This document shows positions 35,170-44,639 of a DNA stretch of 45,778 nt, one piece after another. The stretch is taken from contig NZ_MLFN01000032.1 in the NCBI RefSeq assembly GCF_002095315.1, positions 1 to 45,778 of the forward strand. Direction: 5' to 3'. Under the pieces are notes generated by a model. That model was not told the DNA's origin. It did no database searches and was given only the letters and a program-made list of their open reading frames with translations. The stretch comes from Pantoea conspicua. GTDB taxonomy: Bacteria; Pseudomonadota; Gammaproteobacteria; Enterobacterales; Enterobacteriaceae. How positions within the stretch are numbered: position 1 is the first letter of the stretch; each line of letters begins with the position of its first letter. The translations under genes and the position numbers were made by a program.

Positions 35170-36480
35170 ATGAGCAAAGCGCAGCCGCTGCTGACGCGCG
35201 ATGGCGAACGCATCGCGATTACCCATGGGTTACGTACCCCTTTTTTGCGCCAGGCGACCGGCTTCCACGGCATTCCGGCGGTGGAACTGGGCCGGATGGT
35301 GGTCAGCGAATTAATGGCGCGCAGTGAACTGCCGGTTGAAGTGATTGATCAACTGGTGTTTGGCCAGGTGGTGCAGATGCCGGAAGCGCCAAACATTGCC
35401 CGCGAAATCGTACTGAGTAGCGGCCTGAGCGTACATACCGACGCCTACAGCGTCAGTCGCGCCTGCGCCACCAGTTTTCAGGCCGTGGCTAACGTTTGTG
35501 AAAGCCTGATGGCGGGAACCATCTCTGCCGGCATCGCCGGGGGAGCGGATTCGTCCTCAGTGCTGCCGATTGGCGTCAGCAAAAGTCTGGCGCGGGCGCT
35601 GGTTGATCTCAATAAAGCCCGCAGCCTGCAGCAAAAGCTGCAGATTCTGCGTCGCCTGCGTCCGCGCGATCTGCTGCCGGTACCGCCTGCGGTGGCCGAG
35701 TATTCAACCGGACTACGAATGGGCGATACTGCTGAGCAGATGGCTAAAAGCCACGGTATCAGCCGCGAAGCACAGGATGCGCTGGCGCTGCGATCTCATC
35801 AGCATGCCGCTAAAGCCTGGCAATCGGGCGTGCTGCAACAGGAAGTGATGGCAGCGCTGGTGCCACCGTGGAAAAAACCGATCGATCAGGATAACAACGT
35901 ACGTATGGATGCGAAGGCGGAAGACTACGCCCGGCTGCGTCCGGCATTCGATCGCCAGCACGGCAGCGTCACCGCGGCCAACAGTACACCGCTGACCGAT
36001 GGCGCAGCCGCGGTCATCCTGATGCGCGAAGGGCGTGCGCGTGAGCTGGGCTTGCAGCCGCTGGGCTATCTGCGCAGCTATGCCTTTACCGCCATCGGCG
36101 TACAGCAGGATATGTTGCTGGGTCCGGCGTACGCCTCGCCGCTGGCACTGGATCGTGCCGGCGTTACTCTGGCCGATCTGACCCTGATTGATATGCATGA
36201 AGCCTTCGCCGCACAGACCCTGAGTAATCTGCAGCTGTTCCGTGATGAGCGCTTCGCCCGCGAGGTGCTGAATCGGCCACATGCGCTGGGCGAGGTGAAT
36301 GAAGAGCGCTTTAACGTACTGGGCGGATCGATCGCCTACGGTCATCCTTTTGCCGCTACCGGTGCGCGGATGATCACCCAGACGCTGAACGAACTGCGGC
36401 GGCGCGGCGGCGGGTTAGGGCTGGTCACTGCCTGTGCGGCGGGTGGTCTGGGTGCGGCAATGGTTCTGGAGGCCGAATAA
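35170..36480 (+). CDS. fadI: 3-ketoacyl-CoA thiolase FadI (anaerobic/auxiliary beta-oxidation)
   Basis: FadI cleaves 3-ketoacyl-CoA with CoA to acetyl-CoA and a shortened acyl-CoA. The 436-residue product equals E. coli FadI in length. The thiolase catalytic residues are present: nucleophile Cys99 (SRACATSF), His392 ([11 protein letters not shown]) and Cys422 (TACAAGG). I start at ATG 35170 (MSKAQPLL) rather than a GTG nine bases earlier. The fadJ start overlaps its stop codon (TAATG), making an operon for the FadIJ complex. Confidence 0.96.
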   Translation: MSKAQPLLTRDGERIAITHGLRTPFLRQATGFHGIPAVELGRMVVSELMARSELPVEVIDQLVFGQVVQMPEAPNIAREIVLSSGLSVHTDAYSVSRACATSFQAVANVCESLMAGTISAGIAGGADSSSVLPIGVSKSLARALVDLNKARSLQQKLQILRRLRPRDLLPVPPAVAEYSTGLRMGDTAEQMAKSHGISREAQDALALRSHQHAAKAWQSGVLQQEVMAALVPPWKKPIDQDNNVRMDAKAEDYARLRPAFDRQHGSVTAANSTPLTDGAAAVILMREGRARELGLQPLGYLRSYAFTAIGVQQDMLLGPAYASPLALDRAGVTLADLTLIDMHEAFAAQTLSNLQLFRDERFAREVLNRPHALGEVNEERFNVLGGSIAYGHPFAATGARMITQTLNELRRRGGGLGLVTACAAGGLGAAMVLEAE

Positions 36481-38575
36481 TGGAACAGAGTGCTTTTCAT
36501 TTACAGATGCGGCTGGATCACGTTGGCGTCATCACTATCGACGTGCCGGGCGAGAAGATGAACACCCTTAAAGCGGAATTTGCCGGACAGATCACTGCCA
36601 TCATTGCCGAGGCGCGGCGCGATCCGCAACTGGCGGGACTGGTGCTGATTTCGGGCAAAGCGGACAACTTTATTGCGGGTGCAGATATCAGCATGATCGA
36701 TCGCTGCCAGAGTGCCGCAGAGGCTGAAGCACTGGCGAAGCAGGGCCAGGAAGTGATGGTGGCGCTTGCCGCCTTGCCTTTCCCGGTGGTCGCGGCGATT
36801 CACGGTGCCTGCCTCGGCGGCGGACTTGAGCTGGCGCTGGCCTGCGATGCGCGCATCTGTACTCTGGATGATAAACCCGCCTCGGCCTGCCGGAAGTTCA
36901 GCTCGGCTTATTGCCGGGCTCAGGGGGTACGCAGCGATTGCCCCGGTTGATCGGCGTGCAGCAGGCGTTGCCGTTGATCCTGACCGGCAAAAGCCTGCGG
37001 GCGAAGCAGGCGCGTAAACTTGGCATTGTTGATGATGCGGTACCGCAGGCGATTTTGCTGGAAACCGCGATTGCCAGGGTGAAAAAGGGCAAAACCAGCG
37101 GCCGCTTGCTGCCGCTGCGCGATCGGCTGCTGCATGGACCGGTGGCGCGTCAGGCGCTGTTTGCGCTGGCAACCCGTCAGACCGCCGCGAAAACCCAGGG
37201 TAATTACCCGGCGGCAAAACGTATCATTGAGGTGGTGCGAATCGGTCTGGAGCAGGGCAGCCGGGCCGGGCATGAGGCTGAAGCGCGTGCCTTTGGTGAA
37301 CTGGCAATGACGTCAGAATCGGTTGCGTTACGCGGTCTGTTCTTCGCGACCACCGCGATGAAAAAAGAGCCGGGCGGTGACGCCACGCCGCGTCCGGTGC
37401 GCAGCATCGGCATTCTCGGTGGCGGTCTGATGGGCGGCGGTATCGCCAGCGTCAGCGCGATCAACGCCGGATTGCCGGTACGCATAAAAGATATCAGCCT
37501 GGAGGGTGTCAACCATGCGCTGAAAACCAGCTGGGACCTGCTGAGCAAAAAGGTGAAACGCCGTCAGATCACGCCGGCTCAGCGTCAGCAGCAGATGGCC
37601 CGCATTACCGGCGGCATTGATTACCAGGGCTTTGCCCGCCGTGATGTGGTGATTGAAGCGGTATTTGAAGATCTGACACTCAAGCAGCAGATGGTGCGTG
37701 AAATTGAATCGCACTGTCAGCCGCAGACCATTTTTGCCTCTAATACCTCTTCATTGCCGATTGAAGAGATCGCCGCCGGCGCGCAGCGGCCGGAAAATGT
37801 CATCGGACTGCACTATTTCAGTCCGGTGGACAAGATGCCGCTGGTGGAGGTGATTCCCCATCTGAATACCTCTGGCGAAACGCTGGTCACTATCGTGGCG
37901 CTGGCGCGCAGCCAGGGCAAAACGCCGATTGTGGTGGCAGATCAGCCCGGTTTTTATGTTAACCGGATTCTGGCGCCCTATATAAATGAGGCGATGCGTT
38001 GCCTGCTGGAAGGCGAACCGATTGAACATATCGATCGTGCGCTGGTGAAATTTGGTTTTCCGGTTGGCCCGCTGCAGTTGCTGGATGAGGTGGGTATTGA
38101 TGTCGGCAGCAAAATTTCCCCGATTCTGCAGCAGGCCTTCGGCGAGCGTTTTGCCGCGCCCGCGGCGTTTGAAGCGGTACTGAAGGATGGGCGCAAGGGA
38201 CGTAAAAACCGCAAGGGCTTCTATCGTTACGATCAGCCACGCTGGCAGCGCAAAAAACCGGATGCGTCGCTATACGCCCTGCTGAACATTACTCCGCAGG
38301 CGCGACAGAGCGAGGCGCAGATAGCCGAACGCTGCGTGATGATGATGCTGAACGAAGCGGCGCGCTGCCTGGATGAACAGGTGATTCGCTGCGCGCGGGA
38401 TGGTGATATCGGCGCGGTATTTGGCATCGGCTTTCCACCCTTTCTCGGCGGCCCCTTCCATTATATGGAACAACTGGGCGCGGTGGAGCAGGTCAACAGA
38501 TTAACCCGGTTAATGCAGCAGCATGGGGATCGTTTTGCCCCGTGTGAGGCGTTAATTAAGGCCGCCGCAGAATAG
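36480..38575 (+). CDS. fadJ: Fatty acid oxidation complex alpha subunit FadJ, frame broken by one missing base
   Basis: FadJ is the two-domain enoyl-CoA hydratase / 3-hydroxyacyl-CoA dehydrogenase that partners FadI. The N-terminal crotonase frame (from ATG 36480) has the oxyanion-hole segments [15 protein letters not shown] and [17 protein letters not shown], and runs on to CTLDDK, then turns into nonsense. The other frame resumes with a crotonase segment ([19 protein letters not shown]) and continues through the NAD-binding [14 protein letters not shown] and the dehydrogenase His/Glu region [15 protein letters not shown] to the end. One more A in AAA at 36873-36875 (restoring DDKTRLGLPE) gives an intact protein of about 698 residues (E. 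coli 714). A sequencing error is the simplest explanation. Confidence 0.9.
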
Positions 38576-38732
38576 ACGAAATTTTACATTTCTGACGGAA
38601 ACGGAATACCCACTCCGATTCAGCGGGTTAGAAAAGCGTCGCCAGAATGTGCGCCGCAGCAGGAATCTGAGAAGTGCTTATTTAATAAACAACCGGTTGA
38701 CTATACTGAAGCCATTAGGGTACAACACAGCG

Positions 38733-38749
38733 TTCACTCGCAGAGTGAA
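38733..38749. promoter_or_regulatory. Inverted repeat in the leader of sixA
   Basis: TTCACTC-GCA-GAGTGAA is a perfect seven-base dyad about 50 bases upstream of the sixA start, in the 224-base fadJ-sixA gap. A -10-like TATACT lies at 38703-38708. Possible operator or leader hairpin; function unknown. Confidence 0.35.
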
Positions 38750-38799
38750 GAGTCAGGCGCGATGCGTCGGGCGATGTCGACAAACAACAGCGGTGCTTT

Positions 38800-39281
38800 A
38801 TGCAAGTTTTATCATGCGTCACGGCGATGCAGCTCTGGAAGCAGCAAGTGATTCGGTCAGGCCTTTAACCTTATGCGGCTGTGATGAATCACGCCAGATG
38901 GCTAACTGGCTTAACAGTCAGACGCCAGACATAGAATGTGTGCTGGTCAGTCCCTATCTGCGTGCGCAACAAACGCTCGCAACGGTACGTGAAGCATTCC
39001 CTCTGCCGGAAGGCCAGGAAGTGTTACCTGAATTAACGCCGGGCGGTGATCCGGGGCTGGTGGGGTGCTATCTGCAAACCCTGGCAAACGAAGGCGTGAA
39101 ATCAGCGCTGGTGATTTCACATTTACCCCTGGTCGGGTATTTAGTGTCAGAACTCTGCCCGCAGGAAGCGCCGCCGATGTTCGCCACGTCGGCCATCGCC
39201 TGCGTGGAGTTTGATCCGGCTCAGAGTGAAGGCAAACTGCTGTGGCAGGTCAGTCCGCGCAAACTGGCAAAAGCGATTTAA
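38800..39281 (+). CDS. sixA: Phosphohistidine phosphatase SixA, frame broken by one missing base
   Basis: SixA removes phosphate from histidine residues (ArcB HPt domain, nitrogen PTS NPr in E. coli). The body has the RHG catalytic signature MRHGDAALEAASDSVRPL near the N-terminus and the second catalytic His in VISHLPLVGYLVSEL, as in E. coli. The expected start MQVFIMRHGD is present at ATG 38800, but only four Ts stand at 38807-38810; a fifth would give ATG CAA GTT TTT ATC ATG and join start to body (about 161 residues, equal to E. coli). As written, translation would have to begin at ATG 38814, losing the first beta strand. Confidence 0.88.
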
Positions 39282-39288
39282 CGTCTGT

Positions 39289-39306
39289 GGGCCGAAACGT
39301 CGGCCC
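39289..39306. terminator. Hairpin between sixA and smrB
   Basis: Seven-base perfect stem GGGCCGA/TCGGCCC around AACG between convergent stop codons. Only TTCC follows, so it is weak as an intrinsic terminator. Confidence 0.6.
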
Positions 39307-39312
39307 TTCCTC

Positions 39313-39861
39313 TCAGGGCAATTCAGGCGGTTGCCACTCCTCAATCTCAATCAGCACCAGTAGTGCGGCGTCTCCGCCAAACATTTTGGGTGCCTGATGA
39401 AAAGCCATCACCCACGGATGCTGCGCCAGCCACAGTGGCGTTTGCTGCTTCAGAATATGTTTCCCGTGGCCGGTCATCACGCTGGCACAAAACAGATGCT
39501 CACGTCGACAGGCCGCGATCAGCGCACCCAGTTCCTGCTTGGCCTGCTGCTGGGTTAAGCCGTGCAGGTCGAGGAATATCTCTGGCGTATAGTCGCCGCG
39601 CCGCAGTTTCTTCAGTTCAAAATGGCTGACATCCGCGCGCACATAACGCGTTGCGCCTTCGGTTGAGAGCAACGGCTGAAACTCATCCGAAAAATAATGA
39701 CTGTTATCCGCCTGCTCCGAGAGCAGACGCTTTACCGGCACTTCACGGGTTTTCACCCGAGGTTTGTGCACAAAGGTATCCTGTTTTAACTGGCGCGTTC
39801 CGGTCATTAGCTGACGAAACAGCGCTTTATCATCCTGGCTCAAGGGCGTTTTTTTACTCAT
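39313..39861 (-). CDS. smrB: Ribosome rescue endonuclease SmrB (YfcN)
   Basis: SmrB cleaves mRNA between collided ribosomes so that trans-translation can rescue them. The 182-residue product matches E. coli SmrB (183). It has an N-terminal basic ribosome-docking extension with [12 protein letters not shown] and a C-terminal Smr domain (about 95-175) with [15 protein letters not shown] and the catalytic TGHGKHIL. It is divergent from prmB, as in E. coli. Confidence 0.96.
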   Translation of the reverse strand: MSKKTPLSQDDKALFRQLMTGTRQLKQDTFVHKPRVKTREVPVKRLLSEQADNSHYFSDEFQPLLSTEGATRYVRADVSHFELKKLRRGDYTPEIFLDLHGLTQQQAKQELGALIAACRREHLFCASVMTGHGKHILKQQTPLWLAQHPWVMAFHQAPKMFGGDAALLVLIEIEEWQPPELP

Positions 39862-40021
39862 GGCGGGCCGGTCATATCAGAAAAGGCTGTCAGACAGCAG
39901 ATGGCGATACCTTACCGTTAAGCGTCATTAAATGTCAGCTTTTTCACCTTGCTGCGCTGAATTCTCCCCGGCTTCATGGCACACTATCGGCCGATTTAGC
40001 AAATGGCCTGCGGAGGGCTAC

Positions 40022-40954
40022 GTGGACAAAATTTTCGTCGATGAGGCAGTGAATGAACTGCACACCATTCAGGACATGCTGCGCTGGGCGGTCAGCCGCT
40101 TTTCCGCTGCCGGAATCTGGTACGGGCACGGCACAGATAATCCCTGGGACGAAGCCGTTCAACTGGTCCTGCCATCCCTCTGGCTGCCGCTGGATATTCC
40201 GGAAGAGATGCGCAATGCGCGCCTGACCGCCAGCGAGCGTCATCTGATCGTCGAGCGGGTCATTCGCCGCGTCAATGAGCGCATTCCGGTCGCCTATCTG
40301 ACCCACAAAGCCTGGTTCTGCGGCCACGAATTTTATGTCGATGAGCGGGTACTGGTGCCACGTTCACCGATTGGCGAACTGATCGAGAACCGTTTCGCCG
40401 GTCTGATCAGCGAGAAACCACACCACATTCTGGATATGTGTACCGGCAGCGGCTGTATCGCCATCGCCTGCGCCTATGCCTTCCCGGAGGCGGAAGTTGA
40501 CGCGGTCGATATCTCCACCGATGCGCTGGCCGTGGCTGAGCAAAATATTGAAGAGCATGGGCTGATGCAGCAGGTGACGCCAATTCGCGCCGATCTGTTC
40601 CGTGAGCTGCCGCCGCTGAAATATGATCTGATCGTTACCAATCCGCCTTATGTCGATGCGGAAGATATGGACGATCTGCCAGGCGAATATCACCACGAGC
40701 CGGAACTGGGGCTGGCGGCCGGCAGCGATGGCCTGAAGCTGGTGCGCCGCATTCTGGCCTGCGCGCCGCAGTATCTCAGTGAGCAGGGCGTGCTGATCTG
40801 CGAAGTTGGTAACAGCATGGTACACATGATGGAACAGTATCCCGATGTGCCGTTTACCTGGCTGGAGTTCGACAACGGCGGCGACGGCGTATTTATGCTG
40901 ACGCGTCAGCAGATTGTCGACGCACAACATCATTTCTCTTTTTACAAAGACTAA
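40022..40954 (+). CDS. prmB: 50S ribosomal protein L3 glutamine N5-methyltransferase PrmB
   Basis: PrmB methylates Gln150 of ribosomal protein L3. The start is a GTG at 40022, with GGAGGG six bases upstream. It gives [20 protein letters not shown] and 310 residues, exactly the E. coli length. The SAM-binding motif [13 protein letters not shown] (137-149) and the glutamine-binding NPPY (207-210) are present. Upstream in-frame ATG 39932 would add 30 unrelated residues. Confidence 0.96.
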   Translation: MDKIFVDEAVNELHTIQDMLRWAVSRFSAAGIWYGHGTDNPWDEAVQLVLPSLWLPLDIPEEMRNARLTASERHLIVERVIRRVNERIPVAYLTHKAWFCGHEFYVDERVLVPRSPIGELIENRFAGLISEKPHHILDMCTGSGCIAIACAYAFPEAEVDAVDISTDALAVAEQNIEEHGLMQQVTPIRADLFRELPPLKYDLIVTNPPYVDAEDMDDLPGEYHHEPELGLAAGSDGLKLVRRILACAPQYLSEQGVLICEVGNSMVHMMEQYPDVPFTWLEFDNGGDGVFMLTRQQIVDAQHHFSFYKD

Positions 40955-40959
40955 ACGTG

Positions 40960-40975
40960 GGGCGAAGCCTCGCCC
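40960..40975 (+). terminator. Small hairpin between prmB and aroC
   Basis: Six-base stem GGGCGA/TCGCCC around AGCC, without a T-run, in the 45-base gap. More likely an mRNA-processing or attenuating hairpin than a full stop. Confidence 0.4.
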
Positions 40976-40999
40976 GCCAAACCGTAACAAGGAACCACA

Positions 41000-42085
41000 A
41001 TGGCCGGAAACAGCATCGGACAATTTTTTCGAGTAACCACCTTTGGCGAGTCTCACGGTCTTGCGCTGGGCTGCATCGTTGATGGCGTGCCGCCGGGCAT
41101 TCCGCTGACGGAAGCGGATATTCAGCACGATCTCGATCGTCGTCGTCCGGGCACCTCGCGCTATACCACGCAGCGCCGCGAGCCGGATCAGGTGAAAATT
41201 TTGTCCGGTGTGTTTGACGGTGTCACCACCGGAACCTCCATTGGCCTGCTGATTGAGAATACCGATCAGCGTTCCCAGGATTACGGCGCGATTAAAGATC
41301 TGTTCCGTCCAGGCCATGCCGATTACACCTATGAGCAAAAATATGGTCAGCGTGACTACCGGGGTGGTGGCCGTTCATCGGCGCGTGAAACCGCGATGCG
41401 CGTGGCAGCCGGTGCGATTGCCAAAAAGTACCTGCAGATGAAGCATGGCGTGGTGGTGCGCGGCTATCTGGCGCAGATCGGGGATATCGCCTGCGAGCTG
41501 AAAGACTGGAGCATCGTGGAAGAGAACCCGTTCTTCTGCCCGGATGCTGACAAGCTGGACGCGCTGGACGAACTGATGCGCGGACTGAAAAAAGAGGGCG
41601 ACTCGATTGGCGCTAAAGTCACGGTGATGGCAGATAACGTGCCGCCAGGCCTGGGCGAGCCGGTGTTTGACCGGCTGGATGCGGATCTGGCCCATGCGCT
41701 GATGAGCATCAATGCGGTGAAAGGGGTCGAAATTGGCGACGGCTTTGCGGTGGTCAATCAGCGCGGCAGCCAGCATCGTGATGAAATTCGCCGCACCGGT
41801 TTCCAGAGTAACCACGCGGGCGGCATTCTCGGCGGTATCAGCAGCGGCCAGACCATCAGCGCCAATATTGCGATGAAACCGACCTCCAGCATCACGGTAC
41901 CGGGCAAAACCATCACCCGCGACGGCGAAGAGGTGGAGATGATCACCAAAGGGCGTCACGATCCCTGTGTCGGGATCCGCGCCGTGCCGATCGCCGAAGC
42001 GATGATGGCGATCGTCCTGATGGATCACCTGTTGCGTCAGCGCGCGCAGAACGGTGACGTTAACAGCACCGTACCGCGCTGGTGA
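41000..42085 (+). CDS. aroC: Chorismate synthase AroC
   Basis: AroC makes chorismate from 5-enolpyruvylshikimate 3-phosphate using reduced FMN, the last common step to aromatic amino acids. It has 361 residues, the same as E. coli, with the family signatures [18 protein letters not shown] (start), [17 protein letters not shown], and [18 protein letters not shown] near the end. ACAAGGAA precedes the ATG. It probably is co-transcribed with mepA and yfcA downstream. Confidence 0.97.
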   Translation: MAGNSIGQFFRVTTFGESHGLALGCIVDGVPPGIPLTEADIQHDLDRRRPGTSRYTTQRREPDQVKILSGVFDGVTTGTSIGLLIENTDQRSQDYGAIKDLFRPGHADYTYEQKYGQRDYRGGGRSSARETAMRVAAGAIAKKYLQMKHGVVVRGYLAQIGDIACELKDWSIVEENPFFCPDADKLDALDELMRGLKKEGDSIGAKVTVMADNVPPGLGEPVFDRLDADLAHALMSINAVKGVEIGDGFAVVNQRGSQHRDEIRRTGFQSNHAGGILGGISSGQTISANIAMKPTSSITVPGKTITRDGEEVEMITKGRHDPCVGIRAVPIAEAMMAIVLMDHLLRQRAQNGDVNSTVPRW

Positions 42086-42089
42086 TTCG

Positions 42090-42914
42090 ATGAAAAGGCT
42101 TCTGCTCACGCTCAGCGCACTGCTGTTCAGCGCTTCCAGCCTGGCGGCGACGCCGTGGCAACAAATCCAGCAGCCGATCAGCGGCGCGCCGCAGTCGATC
42201 GGCGGCTTTGCCAACGGCTGTCTTGTAGGGGCTCAGGCGCTGCCACTGAACTCGCCACACTATCAGGTGATGCGTCAGGATCAGCGGCGCTACTTTGGCC
42301 ATCCCGACCTGATCCAGTTCATTCAGCGGCTCAGCACCCAGGTGCATAACCTGCAGCTGGGCAATCTGCTGATTGGCGACATGGGCATGGCCGCGGGCGG
42401 ACGCTTCAGCAGCGGTCACGCCAGTCACCAGACCGGCCTTGATGTGGATATCTGGCTGCAGCTGCCGAAAACCCGCTGGAGCGCGCAGCAGCTATTGAAG
42501 CCGCAGCCGCTCGATCTGGTCGGACCCGGCGATAAAAACGTTATTGCCCGTCACTGGCAGCCGGAGATCGATAGCCTGATTAAGCTGGCGGCGAAAGACG
42601 ATGAAGTCACGCGTATCTTCGTCAATCCGGCGATTAAAAAACAGCTCTGTGCCGATGCCGGTGCGGATCGCGACTGGCTGCGTAAAGTGCGTCCGTGGTT
42701 TGCCCACCGCGCCCATATGCATGTGCGTTTACGCTGTCCGACTGGCAGTATCGGCTGTGAAGATCAGCCCGCGCCACCACAAGGTGATGGCTGTGGCGCA
42801 GAGTTACAGAGCTGGTTTCTGCCGAAAAAACCCGGCACCGGTACGCCAGTGAAACGTGAGCCACCGCCGTTACCGCCTGCCTGTCAGGCCCTGCTGGATA
42901 AACATTTACTGTAA
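42090..42914 (+). CDS. mepA: Penicillin-insensitive murein endopeptidase MepA
   Basis: MepA is a periplasmic LAS-type zinc endopeptidase cutting D-Ala-mDAP cross-links in peptidoglycan. It has 274 residues as in E. coli, with a signal peptide cleaved near SLA/ATP (residue 19-20). The zinc ligands His113 and Asp120 ([16 protein letters not shown]) and His211 (RAHMHVRL) have E. coli numbering, with additional conserved His110, His206 and His209. It starts four bases after the aroC stop. Confidence 0.96.
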   Translation: MKRLLLTLSALLFSASSLAATPWQQIQQPISGAPQSIGGFANGCLVGAQALPLNSPHYQVMRQDQRRYFGHPDLIQFIQRLSTQVHNLQLGNLLIGDMGMAAGGRFSSGHASHQTGLDVDIWLQLPKTRWSAQQLLKPQPLDLVGPGDKNVIARHWQPEIDSLIKLAAKDDEVTRIFVNPAIKKQLCADAGADRDWLRKVRPWFAHRAHMHVRLRCPTGSIGCEDQPAPPQGDGCGAELQSWFLPKKPGTGTPVKREPPPLPPACQALLDKHLL

Positions 42915-42922
42915 GGGATCAC

Positions 42923-43726
42923 ATGGATTGGTTCGTGATCAGCCCGTTGCTGGTTGGGCTGCTGTTCTTTATCGCGATGCTGGCCGGTTTTATTGACTCC
43001 ATCGCGGGTGGTGGTGGCTTGCTGACCGTGCCGTCGCTGCTGGCAGCCGGGCTGTCACCGGCGCAGGCGCTGGCGACCAACAAGCTGCAGTCGGTAGGCG
43101 GTTCGTTTTCCGCCAGCCTCTACTTTATCCGGCGCGGTGCGGTGAAGCTGAATGAGCAGTGGCTGAATATCGGCATGACGTTTCTCGGTTCGGTGCTGGG
43201 CGCGGTGCTGATTCAGCGTCTGCAGGCTGACTTTCTGCGCCAGATGTTGCCGCTGTTTCTGATTGCGATCGGTTTGTGGTTTCTGCTGATGCCGCGTATT
43301 GGCGAAGAGGATCGCGCCCGTCGACTCCACGGCATCGCCTACGCGCTGGTGGGCGGCGGCTGTATCGGCTTCTACGATGGTTTTTTCGGACCGGGCGCCG
43401 GCTCTTTTTATGCGCTGGCGTTTGTCACCCTGTGCGGCTACAACCTCGCTAAAGCGACCGCGCACGCCAAGATTCTTAACTTCACCTCCAACTTCGGTAG
43501 CCTGCTGTTCTTTATGTTCGGCGGCAAAGTGGTGTGGGGAACCGGGCTGATCATGATGCTGGGCGCGTTTTGCGGGGCGCGGCTGGGCGCACGCCTGGTG
43601 CTGACCCGCGGGCAGCGGTTGATTCGTCCGATGGTGGTGATCGTCTCCGCCGTCATGAGCATTAAATTGCTGTGGGATAGCCACGGCAGCGCCGTTCTGG
43701 CGTGGTTAGCCACGCTGCACCTTTAA
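42923..43726 (+). CDS. yfcA: TauE/SafE-family membrane protein YfcA
   Basis: This is an inner-membrane protein of 267 residues (E. coli 269) with about eight helices in two repeats; AGFIDSIAGGGGLLTVPSLL and GFYDGFFGPGAGSFYALAFV are the matching TauE/SafE motifs. Family members export sulfonates or sulfite-type anions; YfcA's own substrate is not known. It starts eight bases after mepA. Confidence 0.94.
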   Translation: MDWFVISPLLVGLLFFIAMLAGFIDSIAGGGGLLTVPSLLAAGLSPAQALATNKLQSVGGSFSASLYFIRRGAVKLNEQWLNIGMTFLGSVLGAVLIQRLQADFLRQMLPLFLIAIGLWFLLMPRIGEEDRARRLHGIAYALVGGGCIGFYDGFFGPGAGSFYALAFVTLCGYNLAKATAHAKILNFTSNFGSLLFFMFGGKVVWGTGLIMMLGAFCGARLGARLVLTRGQRLIRPMVVIVSAVMSIKLLWDSHGSAVLAWLATLHL

Positions 43727-43742
43727 CACAGACATGATAACA

Positions 43743-44288
43743 ATGAGCACAACACACGATTACACTCAGCTGATTACGCTGTTTGATCGCTGCTTTAGCG
43801 ATGAATTTCAGACCCGTCTAATTAAAGGCGACGACGAACCGATTTATCTTCCAGCGGATGCAGAGTCGCCGTGGAACCGGGTGGTATTTGCCCACGGTTT
43901 TTATGCCAGCGCGCTGCATGAAATTTCTCACTGGTGTATCGCCGGTGAAGCACGCCGCAAACAGGTCGATTTTGGCTACTGGTACTGCCCGGATGGCCGC
44001 GATGCGCTGACCCAGAGCCAGTTTGAAACGGTGGAAGTGAAGCCACAGGCGCTTGAATGGATGTTTTGTGTCGCCGCAGGCTTTCCCTTCAACGTCAGTT
44101 GTGACAATCTCAACGGAGATTGTGAGCCGGATCGCATTGCGTTCCAGCGTAAAGTGCATGCTCAGGTCATGAGCTATCTGACGTCGGGTATTCCCGCTCG
44201 TCCCGCGCGTTTTATTGCCGCCCTGGCGGAATTTTATGGCAGGCCTTCATTAAGCGCATCACAGTTTCCCTGGCCGGACGATCTGTGA
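43743..44288 (+). CDS. epmC: Elongation factor P hydroxylase EpmC (YfcM)
   Basis: EpmC hydroxylates the beta-lysylated lysine of elongation factor P. The 181-residue product matches E. coli EpmC, including [16 protein letters not shown] and the metal-binding [10 protein letters not shown] (His59, Glu60, His63). An ATG at 43734 in the same frame is an alternative start three codons earlier. Neither has a strong ribosome binding site, so coupling to yfcA is plausible. It overlaps the region upstream of yfcL. Confidence 0.93.
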   Translation: MSTTHDYTQLITLFDRCFSDEFQTRLIKGDDEPIYLPADAESPWNRVVFAHGFYASALHEISHWCIAGEARRKQVDFGYWYCPDGRDALTQSQFETVEVKPQALEWMFCVAAGFPFNVSCDNLNGDCEPDRIAFQRKVHAQVMSYLTSGIPARPARFIAALAEFYGRPSLSASQFPWPDDL

Positions 44289-44320
44289 TGCAGCAAGGCA
44301 TTATCAAAAGAGGAATTGAG

Positions 44321-44605
44321 ATGATCGCAGAATTTGAAGCGCGTATTCTGGCCCTGATTGACGATATGGTTGAGCATGCCAGTGACGATGAGCTGTTTGC
44401 CAGCGGTTATCTGCGTGGACACCTCACGCTGGCGGTGGCTGAAGTCGAACAACTGGGCGAGCATACGCCGGAAGCGTTACAGATTCAGGTTACCCGCAGT
44501 TTGCAAAATGCGATTGCCGCCGGTGAACTGTCGCCGCGCGATCAGGCATTAGTGGTCGGTATGTGGGACAACCTGTTTGTCCAGGCACGTCAGCTCTCCG
44601 CATAA
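44321..44605 (+). CDS. yfcL: YfcL family protein, function unknown
   Basis: This 94-residue cytoplasmic all-helical protein aligns with E. coli YfcL (92 residues): [20 protein letters not shown], then [20 protein letters not shown], and the C-terminal [20 protein letters not shown] start at ATG 44321, which has AGAGGA upstream and matches the family; an ATG at 44285 overlapping epmC would add 12 residues. It is the last gene of the epmC side and convergent with mnmC. Confidence 0.92.
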   Translation: MIAEFEARILALIDDMVEHASDDELFASGYLRGHLTLAVAEVEQLGEHTPEALQIQVTRSLQNAIAAGELSPRDQALVVGMWDNLFVQARQLSA

Positions 44606-44611
44606 CGGTGC

Positions 44612-44629
44612 CGGGCGGTTCGCCGCCCG
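44612..44629. terminator. UUCG hairpin between yfcL and mnmC
   Basis: CGGGCGG-TTCG-CCGCCCG is a seven-base perfect stem with the very stable UUCG loop between two convergent genes. There is no T-run. Confidence 0.6.
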
Positions 44630-44639
44630 CAACGCCCTG

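Noticed and set aside
40364..41338. 324-codon minus-strand frame
   Set aside because: Antisense to prmB and aroC, which are certain.
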